Origin: Shimia sp051201625
GTDB taxonomy: Bacteria; Pseudomonadota; Alphaproteobacteria; Rhodobacterales; Rhodobacteraceae
Length of the DNA: 64,000 bases
Assembly: GCF_051201625.1 (NCBI RefSeq)
Contig: NZ_CP179203.1
Coordinates: 4,090,589 to 4,154,588, forward strand
Direction of reading: 5' to 3'
Shown here: positions 1-9,206 of the stretch, in pieces
How the letters are laid out: each line of letters starts with the position of its first letter
Numbering within the stretch: the stretch's first letter is position 1
The notes under the pieces: generated by a model
The model's input: the letters and a program-made list of their open reading frames with translations, nothing else
What the model was told of the DNA's origin: nothing
The model's database searches: none
Made by a program: the position numbers and the translations under genes

Positions 1-292
1 TTATCACCACTCTCTCGGTGAACTGAGCGCGCTTGTGTCCATGAGTAGCGAAGCTCGTGATATCCAGTTGTTTTGTAACGTACCGTTATCGCCTGAAAAG
101 CAAAAATCTCACAGTAGGTTTGTGTTGATCCGGGAAGCTTTGCGTCAAATCCGCCGAATGCCAGAGGTCCGCACAGGCCGTGAACGAGTTTCATTTGCTC
201 CAAGGCTATTGCGAGAATCGCCTTGAGAAGACTTGACGTGGCCTCACTTCACAGCAAGATGGATCCTACTTTATGATCAGGAGCGCTGCCAC
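1..292. other. Left-edge region, no confident gene
   Basis: Reading frames are open on both strands here. On the plus strand one runs from the window edge to a stop at 224-226. On the minus strand one starts near 194 and leaves the window. Neither product resembles a family I know well enough to name. The plus frame holds a short HSLGE string like the malonyl-CoA transacylase active site, but the following residues do not continue that family. It may hold the end of a truncated gene plus the pyrF promoter. Confidence 0.3.
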
Positions 293-997
293 GTGGCTAA
301 CCAGTCAGACGATCGATTAATAGTGGCCCTTGATGTGCCAGACGCACTTCAAGGGCTCAAACTCGCCGAAAGCATTGGACACTCTGTGTCGTTCTACAAG
401 ATAGGCCTTGGTATGCTTACGGGTGGCGGTCTCGCATTGGCCAACGAGCTCAAGCAGGAACATGGAAAACGCATTTTTTTAGATATGAAGTTGTTCGACA
501 TCGGAAACACGGTAGAAAATGCCGTACGTGGGCTCGCACAATTCGAATTGGATTTCCTGACCGTGCACGGCGATCCGCATGTCATAGATGCCGCCAAACA
601 AGGCGCCGCCGGTAAAAACCTCAAGATTCTGGGTGTAACAATTTTGACCTCACTGGACCGGAATGATTTAGATGCTTCCTGCATCAAAGCCGGCGACGTG
701 CAGGAGCTTGTGTTGGAACGGGCGGCTCGAGCATTCGAAGCAGGGGCAGATGGCGTTATTGCCAGCCCTTGTGAGGCCTCCTTGATAAGGGCCCTTCCGG
801 AAGCGAAAGGGGGCCTAATTGTCACCCCGGGGGTGCGTCCAGTCGGTGCCGCTGTCAATGATCAAAAACGCATAGCAACGCCAACCACCGCAATTTCCAA
901 TGGTGCGGATCATATCGTGGTAGGACGTCCGGTATATGCTTCTGCAAACCCGCACGCTGCCGCTGCCGCAATTGTTGGCGAGCTCTCATCGCTTTAA
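293..997 (+). CDS. pyrF: Orotidine 5'-phosphate decarboxylase
   Basis: The product decarboxylates OMP to UMP, the last step of de novo pyrimidine synthesis, in the cytoplasm. The active-site signature DMKLFDIGNT lies at about residues 64-73, with the Asp-x-Lys-x-x-Asp catalytic triad (D64, K66, D69). The N-terminal strand RLIVALDVP and the phosphate-binding end (VTPGVRP, then IVVGRPV) are also present. Length is 234 residues, normal for the short bacterial family. I chose the GTG at 293 because AGGAG sits 9 nt upstream; the open frame extends to 233, but the extra 20 residues look unlike the family. It stands alone. The neighbour downstream is convergent and there is no clear terminator. Confidence 0.95.
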   Translation: MANQSDDRLIVALDVPDALQGLKLAESIGHSVSFYKIGLGMLTGGGLALANELKQEHGKRIFLDMKLFDIGNTVENAVRGLAQFELDFLTVHGDPHVIDAAKQGAAGKNLKILGVTILTSLDRNDLDASCIKAGDVQELVLERAARAFEAGADGVIASPCEASLIRALPEAKGGLIVTPGVRPVGAAVNDQKRIATPTTAISNGADHIVVGRPVYASANPHAAAAAIVGELSSL

Positions 998-1358
998 TAA
1001 AAAACTTTTAATGATAACAACGTGTAAACTGCAGATACTCTGCTTCATGTTCGGAGCGTAACGCTCTCGGTGGTGACTTATGTTTGAGGGCGGATGCGAT
1101 CCTTAACTTTCAACATGAAGTGATTGACCACTAATGTTTCAATCAGCAATTCGCCCCGAACCGTGTTGCGCGCAACTTAGGAAAACAGAAACACCATTTG
1201 GTACTGTCAGCTAGCCTCTCATTCAAATTCCTCTTTGCGAGAAGTGTAAATAAATTGGGTGTGGGAGACCCTTTTCATGCCACGCCTCTATCTGTTTAGA
1301 AATGATCCCGTAATTCTCCGCGAAAGAGTCAATCTGACAAGCAGCCTATCCACTTAAA
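998..1358. other. Intergenic region between convergent genes
   Basis: This 361-bp gap separates the convergent ends of pyrF and the epimerase-like gene. I see no ORF with a ribosome-binding site, no RNA gene fold and no strong T-tailed hairpin. An A-rich stretch follows the pyrF stop. Confidence 0.5.
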
Positions 1359-2216
1359 TTAGCTCGCTTGCTCTTCGTCTAGCATTGACCGCAGCGCATC
1401 CCGATAATCAGGATATTTCAGCACCACACCCAATTCATATTTTATGCGGTCATTGCGTACTTTTTTACTGTCTCCATAAAAACTTCGAGCCATTGGGCTC
1501 ATTTCAGCTTGTTCAAACGGAACTTCTGGAGGTGGTTCTATACCAAGCAACCCAGCGGCGTATGCCAGTATGTCCTGCGGCGGCGCAGGCGTGTCATCAC
1601 ACACATTGTACACTCGCCCAGGCCTCGGCGCAGCCATCGAAGCTTCGAGGACATTTACTATGTCATCGACATGAGTTCGGGAAAAGATTTGGTTACGTTT
1701 GATAATCCGGCGTGCAGTCCCCGCGCGCAGTTTGGCGAAAGGACCACGTCCAGGTCCATAGATTCCCGCCAAACGGAAGATATGCAGCGGCAGCTTAGGA
1801 AGTTCTTGCCACTCTTCCTCCGCCTTCACCCTCATTTTTCCGCGTGCACCGCCGGGCGACGTCGGCGTTTCCTCATCTACCCAGCCGCCGTCCATGTCGC
1901 CATAAACGCCAGTCGTTGACAGATAACCAACCCACTCCAAATATGGAGCCGCGTCAATTAGAGCCCGCCGGCCTATTTGAAGAACTGGGTCACCGTTGTT
2001 ATCCGGGCGAATGGATGACAAGACATGCGTCACCCCTTCCAGCGCTTGAGTCAGGTCCAATGGCCACTGTCGAGCGATGACACCTTCAGACTCAATTAAT
2101 GCAGCCTGTCCAAAGTCGCGTAGGGTACCGATCACTGTCCAGCCTTTGGGGACCAACTGCCGAGCGACAGCACGAGCCGTGTACCCGTGTCCAAGAGAAA
2201 GCAGTGTTTTTCGCAT
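1359..2216 (-). CDS. NAD(P)-dependent epimerase/dehydratase-like SDR (YeeZ type)
   Basis: This extended short-chain dehydrogenase fold begins KTLLSLGHGYTARAVA, a Gly-rich dinucleotide-binding loop with a YeeZ-like GxGxxA variant. A STTGVYGD segment (about residues 99-106) matches the catalytic Ser/Thr-Tyr region and is followed by DGGWVDEETP, typical of YeeZ relatives. The later HVDDIV segment is the usual epimerase motif. Length from the chosen ATG at 2216 is 285 residues. The frame opens at 2258 but that leader is atypical; a GGAG lies about 13 nt before the ATG, so the start is not certain. Substrate is unknown. Convergent with pyrF. Confidence 0.8.
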   Translation of the reverse strand: MRKTLLSLGHGYTARAVARQLVPKGWTVIGTLRDFGQAALIESEGVIARQWPLDLTQALEGVTHVLSSIRPDNNGDPVLQIGRRALIDAAPYLEWVGYLSTTGVYGDMDGGWVDEETPTSPGGARGKMRVKAEEEWQELPKLPLHIFRLAGIYGPGRGPFAKLRAGTARRIIKRNQIFSRTHVDDIVNVLEASMAAPRPGRVYNVCDDTPAPPQDILAYAAGLLGIEPPPEVPFEQAEMSPMARSFYGDSKKVRNDRIKYELGVVLKYPDYRDALRSMLDEEQAS

Positions 2217-2814
2217 TTCGATAATTTGACTCCACTCTACGTTCAAAACAAGTCCCACAAATAAAATAACTCAAAACAGACACTTCCAATGCCTTCATGG
2301 GTCCAAAAATCTTTCTTTTTGAAAATCTATACACGACCTAAACACATCTCAAGACAGCGTTCACAATTTTGCGTAATTAGCTAAAAAGCATTTTTCTGTT
2401 GCAAATTATTACTGGTTTTATGCCTGAAAAAAGAAACAATTTGATGCCTAACGAGGGAAGCCGCATGGAGCTTCCCGCCAACCTGCCGACAATTTTGATC
2501 GCAAGTCCGATTGACACCAGCACCTCATCAAAAATTTACAAAATTAACCACAATGATCAGCTGTACTAAAATCTCTCAAATGCCGGCCGAAGGATTTACT
2601 GCTAATTGATTGGGCTGGATCGGCCAAAAACGTCGCCAAAAACATACTTATGAGCGAAAAAGTTTGGTTGAAACTTCTGCGATTGCTTCCAGAACCATCG
2701 AACCGTGCGAGCAGCTGGAACTATTTATCAATGCATTCCACTTAATCCGCATTGGTAGTAATGCTTCCACCCCTTTCATATAGAGCCAATAAGCTCGAGA
2801 TGGGTATACTCAAG
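2217..2814. other. Intergenic region with one hairpin
   Basis: This 598-bp gap has no supportable gene. It is AT-rich and contains a 7-bp stem (2455-2461 with 2470-2476, 8-nt loop) that has no T tract on either side. It may hold the promoter of the epimerase-like gene at its left end and the 3' end of the caiD-like transcript at its right end. Confidence 0.45.
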
Positions 2815-3600
2815 CTACCTTCCCTGCCACACCGGATCTCGTTTTTCTGAAAAGGCTCGAGCGCCTTCAAGCTGATCTTGGCTGTCATACAGCACATCAA
2901 CTGACCGCAGCTGGCGTTGCGTAATATGGTTCAGCGCATCCTGAAACTTTTTATCTTCTGCATCGCGCACGATTTCCTTGATTGCCGCATAAACCAGTGG
3001 TGGGCCGCTCGCCAGGAGGCGCGCCTGCTCCCAAGCCCGCGACATCAGCTGATCACCCGGTACAATTTCATTCACCAGCCCCCATCGATGCGCTTCTTCG
3101 GCGTCAAACCAACGCCCAGTCAACAAAAGTTCCATCGCAATATGATAGGGAATACGCTTGGGTAATTTAACGCTGGCTGCATCTGCAACTGTTCCAGACC
3201 GGATTTCTGGAAGGGCAAAGCGCGCATGGTCTGCGGCAATCAGGATATCTCCAGAAATGGCAAGCTCTAATCCACCGCCACATGCGATACCATTTATGGC
3301 TGAGATCACTGGTTTATTCATGTCCCGAAGTTCTTGTAACCCGCCAAAACCTCCAACACCATAATCACCGTCAACCGCGTCACCATCGGCTGCAGCCTTC
3401 AGATCCCAACCTGGGCAAAAAAATTTGTCCCCACCACCCGTCAGAATGGCTACTCGAAGCTGCTGATTATCTCGAAATTCCCGAAATACATCGCCCATGA
3501 TCCGACTGGTTGCCAGATCAATTGCATTTGCCCTGGGCCTGTCCAAAGTCACTTCCAGTATCGCGCCTTCGCGTCGCGTCTTGATCGGGCCTTCGTTCAT
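2815..3600 (-). CDS. caiD: Crotonobetainyl-CoA hydratase / carnitinyl-CoA dehydratase-like protein
   Basis: This crotonase-fold enzyme most closely recalls CaiD, which interconverts L-carnitinyl-CoA and crotonobetainyl-CoA. The CaiD-like stretch FFCPGWDLKAAA (about residues 61-72) is followed by an acidic-glycine loop (DGDYGVGGFGG). The oxyanion-hole loop NGIACGGGLELA (about residues 104-115) and a FALPEIRSG segment follow. Length is 261 residues. The ATG at 3600 has GGAG 7 nt upstream; the frame extends only five codons further. It is the last gene of a minus-strand run that starts with the acyl-CoA dehydrogenase. The exact substrate is inferred from family resemblance; a different enoyl-CoA is possible. 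Confidence 0.8.
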   Translation of the reverse strand: MNEGPIKTRREGAILEVTLDRPRANAIDLATSRIMGDVFREFRDNQQLRVAILTGGGDKFFCPGWDLKAAADGDAVDGDYGVGGFGGLQELRDMNKPVISAINGIACGGGLELAISGDILIAADHARFALPEIRSGTVADAASVKLPKRIPYHIAMELLLTGRWFDAEEAHRWGLVNEIVPGDQLMSRAWEQARLLASGPPLVYAAIKEIVRDAEDKKFQDALNHITQRQLRSVDVLYDSQDQLEGARAFSEKRDPVWQGR

Positions 3601-3874
3601 GATATCTCTCCGCAAATTCTAAAAGAATAGTTTTTAAGTTCGATATATTTCAAATTCATGGCTCATTTACAGGCATCTTTGATCGCCTGACCCTCGATCA
3701 ATCGCATGATGGCAACAAGGCTGACCTCAGTGCCTTCCAGCACGCCCACTTACCCACAACATCCAGTCAAGCATCATCAAATAAATTAACCTCGTTTCGA
3801 AACCAAGTTCTACTGAGCGCGAACAGGAGAGCGTAGTCTTTGGCATCAAAAAAAACTTCATTTCGGCTCGACCT

Positions 3875-5890
3875 CTATCCCTTTCGTATCAGAACATCCG
3901 CAGCAACAGCACGCTCTTTTGTGCAAATCAGTGGGTTAATCTCGACCTCGACAAGCACGTCAACATTAGCAAGTACATAGCTTTGTAGCGCCTCGATTGC
4001 ATCAAGGATTGCCTCCCAGTTCGCAGGATCACTTCCCCGGAAACCTGACAGAACCTTTGAAACTTTCAATCTGGAAAGTGCCAGATCAAGCACACTCCGA
4101 TCTGCCGGCACAAGCACGGACACTTTGTCCTCCATCAGCTCTGTGAAAACACCACCCGCAGCGATCGTCAAAACAAAGCCATGTGCTGGATCTTGAGTTA
4201 GGCCAACCAACAATTCAGCTACAGCACCAGTCACCATTTCTTCCAGCAAAAAGGTGTTGCATGGCATCTTTTTGGCCGCTGCGCTCAACAACTCTGGCGT
4301 AAGGTTCAACCGCACCGCACCAGCCTCAGACTTATGAGCGATACCTAGCCCTTTCAGAACAAACGGTGGTTTCAATTTAGACGCTGCGCTAGCCAGCGAA
4401 TTATCTTCCAAAACCACAATTCCCACTGGAACATCCAATCCGTAGTGCGCCAGTTGAGCTTTGCCGGAAGCTTCTGTCAAAACTGCCGACGCTCTCACTT
4501 CCCCTGGCAACGCCACAGGCAAGCGGACAGGCGCCGAAATGCGCATAGATGCCGCAGCCGCAGCTACTGCCTCTCGCAGTCCAAAAAATGGCACCACACC
4601 AGCGCTGCTCAACTCTTCAACTACATCCAAAGGCATTAATTCCGGTAAGCTGGCGACTAGTCCCATCGGCCGCCCAGTTTCAAGATGCGCCTTAATCGCA
4701 GCCTGTGTTGCACACTCCCAGTCATGCCTGTTGACGTGAGGATAATCGACAATTGTAAAAGTCATCGCTACATCGGCGGTCATCATCACAGCCCACGCCC
4801 GCGCCATCTTATTTGCGTCTCGCCAGATGTAGGTGTGATAATCAAGGGGATTGGCAAGCGCCACCATTGGCCCAAGCACCTCCGATAATTCCCGTGTCTG
4901 ATCCGAGGTCAATGGTGGGAAAGTAAGTCCTGATCCAAGCGCTGTATCGGCCATCAGACTTGCCTCTCCACCCGAACAGCTAATCGAAGCAATCTGACCC
5001 GACCCCAAAGGTCCTGCCATATGCAGTAATTTGAGAGTTTCCAAAAAAACAGATAAATCATGAACGCGAGTGAAGCCCAATCGGTCAATCAAAGCTTGGG
5101 CCCCTGCATCGCTTCCCGCAAGCGATGCAGTGTGCGACACTGTCGCAGATTGCGCATTTTTAGAAGCACCCACTTTCAATATTACCACAGGCACGCCTTT
5201 TTCATGAGCGACGCAAGCCATATCCTCCCAGCGCCGCAGATCTGAAAAACCTTCAACATGCAACCCGATCGCCGTAACTCGCGGATCGTCCAGCATAGCA
5301 CGCGCAAGTGCCGCTTGGCTGAGCTGCGCCATGTTTCCACAGGTGGCGACATAGGCAATCGGCAGTCCACGCATCTGATTGCTCAAATTGATGGCAATAT
5401 TAGAACTCTGGGTCAGGATAGCGACACCACTGGTAACTTTCTTGCATCCATGCTGATCCGGCCAAAGCGCCACCCCATCAACCGCATTGATGAACCCATA
5501 GCAGTTTGGGCCGAGAATTGGCATCTCCGAAGCCGCCCTTACCAGTCTGGATTGCAATTCATTGCCATATGTGTCCTTTCCCAATACTTCTGAAAATCCG
5601 GACGCAAAACACACCACACCACCAGCTCCCATGGCCGACAAGCATTGCACCGCATCTATGCTCGCATGTCGGTTGATCCCAACAAAGGCAGCGTCCGGCG
5701 CTGCTGGTAAATCCTCCAGCCGGGCGAATGCCGCACGTCCTGCCAAGTTAGATGCAGTACGGTGAACTGGCCAAATTTCACCATCAAACCCGAATGCTTC
5801 AAGCTGGACAATAACCTCAGCACACCAGACCCCACCGCCGATTACGGCGATTGTATTTGGGTGCAGTAATCTTTTAATCCTATCCGTCAT
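3875..5890 (-). CDS. NDP-forming acyl-CoA synthetase (fused alpha and beta subunits)
   Basis: This enzyme would activate a carboxylic acid to its CoA thioester with nucleotide triphosphate, through a phosphohistidine intermediate. It has the CoA-binding Rossmann domain at the N terminus (PNTIAVIGGG), a succinyl-CoA ligase-like alpha region (LGPNCYGFINA and the GIAILTQSS-type segment), and a C-terminal ATP-grasp domain (PFVLKGLGIAHKSEAGAV, then EMVTGAVAELLVGL). Length is 671 residues, normal for the fused family. The ATG at 5890 was chosen because residues before it are not family-like. It lies between the CaiD-like hydratase and the acyl-CoA dehydrogenase, so it probably activates their shared substrate (carnitine, butyrobetaine or a similar acid); this is inference. 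Confidence 0.85.
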   Translation of the reverse strand: MTDRIKRLLHPNTIAVIGGGVWCAEVIVQLEAFGFDGEIWPVHRTASNLAGRAAFARLEDLPAAPDAAFVGINRHASIDAVQCLSAMGAGGVVCFASGFSEVLGKDTYGNELQSRLVRAASEMPILGPNCYGFINAVDGVALWPDQHGCKKVTSGVAILTQSSNIAINLSNQMRGLPIAYVATCGNMAQLSQAALARAMLDDPRVTAIGLHVEGFSDLRRWEDMACVAHEKGVPVVILKVGASKNAQSATVSHTASLAGSDAGAQALIDRLGFTRVHDLSVFLETLKLLHMAGPLGSGQIASISCSGGEASLMADTALGSGLTFPPLTSDQTRELSEVLGPMVALANPLDYHTYIWRDANKMARAWAVMMTADVAMTFTIVDYPHVNRHDWECATQAAIKAHLETGRPMGLVASLPELMPLDVVEELSSAGVVPFFGLREAVAAAAASMRISAPVRLPVALPGEVRASAVLTEASGKAQLAHYGLDVPVGIVVLEDNSLASAASKLKPPFVLKGLGIAHKSEAGAVRLNLTPELLSAAAKKMPCNTFLLEEMVTGAVAELLVGLTQDPAHGFVLTIAAGGVFTELMEDKVSVLVPADRSVLDLALSRLKVSKVLSGFRGSDPANWEAILDAIEALQSYVLANVDVLVEVEINPLICTKERAVAADVLIRKG

Positions 5891-6075
5891 AATCAGTCTT
5901 TGGGCTCGCAACAGTGATCGGAGACTCTGGCGAGAATAATTTTGGCAAAAAGAAACGAATTTTTTTGATGTGATTGTACAGATACTTCGATTTTTTAAAA
6001 AGTGGGAAGCGAATGACCGTGAAAGAGGTTGTGTCTTTGCTCTTTTTGTCGCGGTAATCACCAAACGGCATCATT

Positions 6076-7239
6076 TCAGGCGTCCAGTGGCCGCAACATC
6101 TCGCGGCTAATGATATGGCGTTGAATTTCGGACGTACCTTCCCAAATTCGTTCCACCCGAGCATCTCGCCAAATCCGTTCCAAAGGCAGGGCTTCCATCA
6201 AGCCCATGCCACCATGAATCTGGATAGCCTCGTCCGCAACAAAAGCTAGCATTTCAGTGGCCTTCAGCTTCGCCATCGACATATCACTTTCCGTAACGGT
6301 ACCCTGATCAAACTTCCAGCCAGCCTCCCATGTCATGAGTGTGGCCGCTTTTAAGTCAAGCGCCATGTCAGCAAGTTTAAAGGATATTCCCTGATACTTA
6401 CCTATCTTTTGGCCAAACTGCTGCCTCTCGGCGGCATAGCTAAGCGCATGTTGCAAAGCCCTATCTGCCCGCCCAAGACAGGTCGCGGCGACCTGCAGCC
6501 GAGTGGCGCCAAGCCAGGTGTTGGCCAGATCAAACCCTTGATCAATCTCGCCCAACACGGCAGAAGCAGGAAGCCGACAATCGTCGAACTCCAGTATCGC
6601 ATTTGTATAGCCTCGATGGCTGACATTTCGGTAACCGTCCCGTACCGAGAACCCCGGCGTGCCCTTGTCCACAAAGAAGGCAGTGATCTTTTTCTTAGTA
6701 CCACGCGACGTGTTTTCGACACCCGTCGCCATAAAACAAATCGCAAAATCGGCGATATCTGCATGGCTGATGAAGTGTTTGGTGCCGTTCAGCAACCAAT
6801 CAGCCCCATCTCTACGAGCCGATGCTTTCATGCCGCGTAAGTCCGAACCCGCATCGGGCTCTGTCATTGCGAGACAATCCCATTTCTCGCCTTTAATGCA
6901 GGGGTAAAGGTATCGTTCTTTTTGGGCGTCTGTTCCAGCCAACAAAATATTTGAAGGGCGCGCAACCGCCGTCCAATGAAGCGCATAATTGGTACGACCT
7001 AGTTCTTTCTCGTAGAGTAACCATGTAAGCGTATCTAGACCTGCGCCCCCAATTTCCTCCGGCATATTGGCAGCGTAAAGACCCGCAGCCATTGCTTTTC
7101 CCTGCAACTCTCGCACAAGATCCATGTCCATACGACCACTTCGTTCAATTTCATCCTCATGCGGGTAAAGCTCAGTTTCAACAAAGGCACGTGTCGTGTT
7201 GACAATCATGGCCTGCTCTTCACTCATTCCGAACTGCAT
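6076..7239 (-). CDS. Acyl-CoA dehydrogenase (CaiA-like)
   Basis: This FAD enzyme should oxidise (or, CaiA-like, reduce) the alpha-beta bond of an acyl-CoA. Conserved features are LAMTEPDAGSDLRG (FAD and substrate contact, about residues 123-136), the NGTKHFISHAD segment, the adenine-side RQQFGQKIGKYQ, QIHGGMGLMEALPLER, and ARVERIWEGTSEIQ with the catalytic-type Glu near residue 370. Length is 387 residues. The ATG at 7239 follows AGAGG by about 5 nt. It is the promoter-proximal gene of the minus-strand cluster and diverges from the GlxA-family regulator with only 74 bp between the starts, suggesting that regulator controls it. Confidence 0.9.
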   Translation of the reverse strand: MQFGMSEEQAMIVNTTRAFVETELYPHEDEIERSGRMDMDLVRELQGKAMAAGLYAANMPEEIGGAGLDTLTWLLYEKELGRTNYALHWTAVARPSNILLAGTDAQKERYLYPCIKGEKWDCLAMTEPDAGSDLRGMKASARRDGADWLLNGTKHFISHADIADFAICFMATGVENTSRGTKKKITAFFVDKGTPGFSVRDGYRNVSHRGYTNAILEFDDCRLPASAVLGEIDQGFDLANTWLGATRLQVAATCLGRADRALQHALSYAAERQQFGQKIGKYQGISFKLADMALDLKAATLMTWEAGWKFDQGTVTESDMSMAKLKATEMLAFVADEAIQIHGGMGLMEALPLERIWRDARVERIWEGTSEIQRHIISREMLRPLDA

Positions 7240-7291
7240 CGCGTACCTCTTGTTGACTACATAAAGTATCAAAAATCTTGACTTAATAAAC

Positions 7292-7332
7292 CATGCCAAA
7301 TTAGACAAAAATCATGCCAAATTGGTCAAAAT
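7292..7332 (+). repeat. Direct repeat in the divergent promoter region
   Basis: Two copies of CATGCCAAATT-n(3)-CAAAA lie head to tail with a 21-bp period. The second copy contains the start codon of the GlxA-family regulator (7314). The first copy has an in-frame ATG but meets TAG at 7302. Period and position suit an operator for an AraC-type protein (two half-sites on one DNA face), or a local duplication. Confidence 0.6.
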
Positions 7333-8255
7333 CTCCCGCTGCTACGCAGCATATTGGCGTATTGCTCTTTGACGGGTTCTCCAATCATTGCTTAGCCAAT
7401 ACTATCGAACCTTTGCGCGCAGCTAATTCTCTGTCCAGAAAGCAAGTCTTCAACTGGGAATTTCTGACCATCAATGGCGACAATGCGCAAAGTTCAAGCG
7501 GGCTCCAGGTTGCGCCACATAAGAGGCTGCACCATGCAGCCGGTGACATATTAGTGGTGATGCCGTCTTACGGGTTTCGGCGATACATTTCCCGGGAAAC
7601 GCAAGTCGGGCTACGTAGAGCCGCAAGACAGTTCAAAGCTCTAGCCGGTTTGGACACCGGCAGCTGGTTACTCGCCGAAGCCGGTTTACTTGAACATCGC
7701 TGCGCCACAATCCACTGGGAGGAGATGACGAGCTTTGCCGAACGGTTCCCCGAAATAGACGTGCAGCGCGAAAGATTCGTAATCGACGGCAACCGTATCA
7801 CATGTTCGGGGGCTATGGCTGCGTTCGATCTAGTCTTGCACCTCATCGGGCGTGACCATGGACAAGCGCTTGCTTTGGAAGTCTCACAATTGTTTATGAG
7901 TCACGGCTTCGGGCATTGCCTTAGAGGTGGTGCCGAGGCCAGCAGTCGTATAGTCAAAAATGCACTAGCTATCATGCAGGACAATCTTGAGAATCCAATA
8001 ACTATTGCGGAGATCGCCCGTCAGGCCAAATGCACACAAAAAGTGTTAGAAGTCAGAATGAAATCCGATTTGGGCGCCACACCTCAACAAATCTATCGCC
8101 GGCAGCGCCTGAATCTGGCTCGAAAACTGGCAGTGGGAACAGATCTCCGCATCGCCGAAATCACGGTGCGCTGCGGCTATGCAGATGCCGCCGCTATGAC
8201 CCGTGCATTTCGCAATGAATTTGGCGCAACACCAAGAGATCTTCGCCGAATTTAA
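7314..8255 (+). CDS. GlxA-family AraC-type transcriptional regulator
   Basis: The N-terminal two thirds is a DJ-1/PfpI-like amidotransferase fold (IGVLLFDGFSNHCLANTIEP at the start, then LDTGSWLLAEAGLLEHRCAT near residue 110, where many relatives have the same non-cysteine sequence). The C-terminal third is an AraC DNA-binding domain with two helix-turn-helix units ending FRNEFGATPRDLR. Length is 313 residues. This layout matches CdhR, the carnitine regulator of Pseudomonas, and GbdR. It is divergent from the acyl-CoA dehydrogenase and next to the aldolase, so it most likely activates the CoA-ester cluster in response to its substrate. The start codon lies inside a direct repeat, which may allow autoregulation. 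Confidence 0.9.
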   Translation: MPNWSKSPAATQHIGVLLFDGFSNHCLANTIEPLRAANSLSRKQVFNWEFLTINGDNAQSSSGLQVAPHKRLHHAAGDILVVMPSYGFRRYISRETQVGLRRAARQFKALAGLDTGSWLLAEAGLLEHRCATIHWEEMTSFAERFPEIDVQRERFVIDGNRITCSGAMAAFDLVLHLIGRDHGQALALEVSQLFMSHGFGHCLRGGAEASSRIVKNALAIMQDNLENPITIAEIARQAKCTQKVLEVRMKSDLGATPQQIYRRQRLNLARKLAVGTDLRIAEITVRCGYADAAAMTRAFRNEFGATPRDLRRI

Positions 8256-8367
8256 CAATTTATTTCGACTGGTTGAAGAGCTTGTAAAGCTATTAATGGC
8301 GCCATCTTTAAGCGGTGATCTGCTCACTCTTGTGCACGCAGGCCTCAATAAGAAAATCACTAACTTT

Positions 8368-9123
8368 TTAAGTGGAGTATGCTGAGCCTTCCTCATCAAG
8401 AAGTGCCTTGATTTCCGCCAGGTGCCGAACATCCTGCTCGGGATACTCCTCAATTTCGCGAGCAGTTTTTTCTGCAACATCATCGGGCAAAACCCTCAGT
8501 TTTTGTCCAGTTTGTAGCGCCCGGATATAGGTCTCTGCAGCACGTTCAAAATAGTAAAGCCTGTTGAAAGTTTCAGCCACACTGTCACCAATCACCATGA
8601 TACCGTGGTTACCCATTATCATGACTTTTTGCTTTGGGTCGGACATTAAAGCAGCACATCGCGCACCTTCTTCTTCAAACGCAAGACCGCCATAAGACTC
8701 GTCAATCACGTAACGACCAAAGAACATGGCACAATTCTGATCAACAGGCAGCAAAGAACTGTCTGCGAGACTGGCCAGAACCGTAGCGAAGGTTGAATGC
8801 ACATGCATAGCGCAACGCGCATGAGCACAATGACGATGCATGCCGCCATGCAAACCCCAAGCAGTCGGATCTGGCGCGCCCGGCTTGTTCAGCGTTTCCG
8901 GATCATTCGCATCCAACAACAGTAAATCGCTGGCCTTAATCCTGCTGAAATGTACCTGGTTGGGATTCATAAGGAACTTAGTGCCGTCATCATTCACCGA
9001 AAGGGAAAAATGATTAGCAACGCCCTCGTGCAGATTCAAACGTGCGGTCCATCGAAACGCAGCCGCCATGTCGACGCGGTCCTCCCAATGATCAAGGTTT
9101 GGGCGAAGGTCTGTAACTTTCAT
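8368..9123 (-). CDS. Class II aldolase/adducin domain protein
   Basis: The fold is that of fuculose-phosphate aldolase. Metal-binding histidines are visible in AMHVHSTFATV (about residues 104-114), with a third in MGNHGIMVIGDS (about residues 177-188). GVANHFSLSV is the N-terminal substrate/metal strand. Length is 251 residues. The ATG at 9123 is preceded by GGGAG 7 nt upstream. It belongs to the non-sugar branch often annotated only as class II aldolase/adducin N-terminal domain protein. It is convergent with the GlxA-family gene. It may cleave or process a product of the CoA-ester pathway, but no substrate can be read from the sequence. Confidence 0.85.
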   Translation of the reverse strand: MKVTDLRPNLDHWEDRVDMAAAFRWTARLNLHEGVANHFSLSVNDDGTKFLMNPNQVHFSRIKASDLLLLDANDPETLNKPGAPDPTAWGLHGGMHRHCAHARCAMHVHSTFATVLASLADSSLLPVDQNCAMFFGRYVIDESYGGLAFEEEGARCAALMSDPKQKVMIMGNHGIMVIGDSVAETFNRLYYFERAAETYIRALQTGQKLRVLPDDVAEKTAREIEEYPEQDVRHLAEIKALLDEEGSAYST

Positions 9124-9206
9124 TCTGGGTCTCCCAAGTTTTATTCGCACTAGTGCCCAAGTTCAGCATCCTTTACCAACAAAAAATCTAAAGCTACCCC
9201 ACTTGC

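Noticed and set aside
1..226. HSLGE string resembling the malonyl-CoA transacylase active site at the left edge
   Set aside because: Only about ten residues match; the next 60 residues do not follow the family, and the opposite strand is open as well.
394..858. Long minus-strand open frame inside pyrF
   Set aside because: It is fully inside a well-supported gene in another frame and shows no family features.
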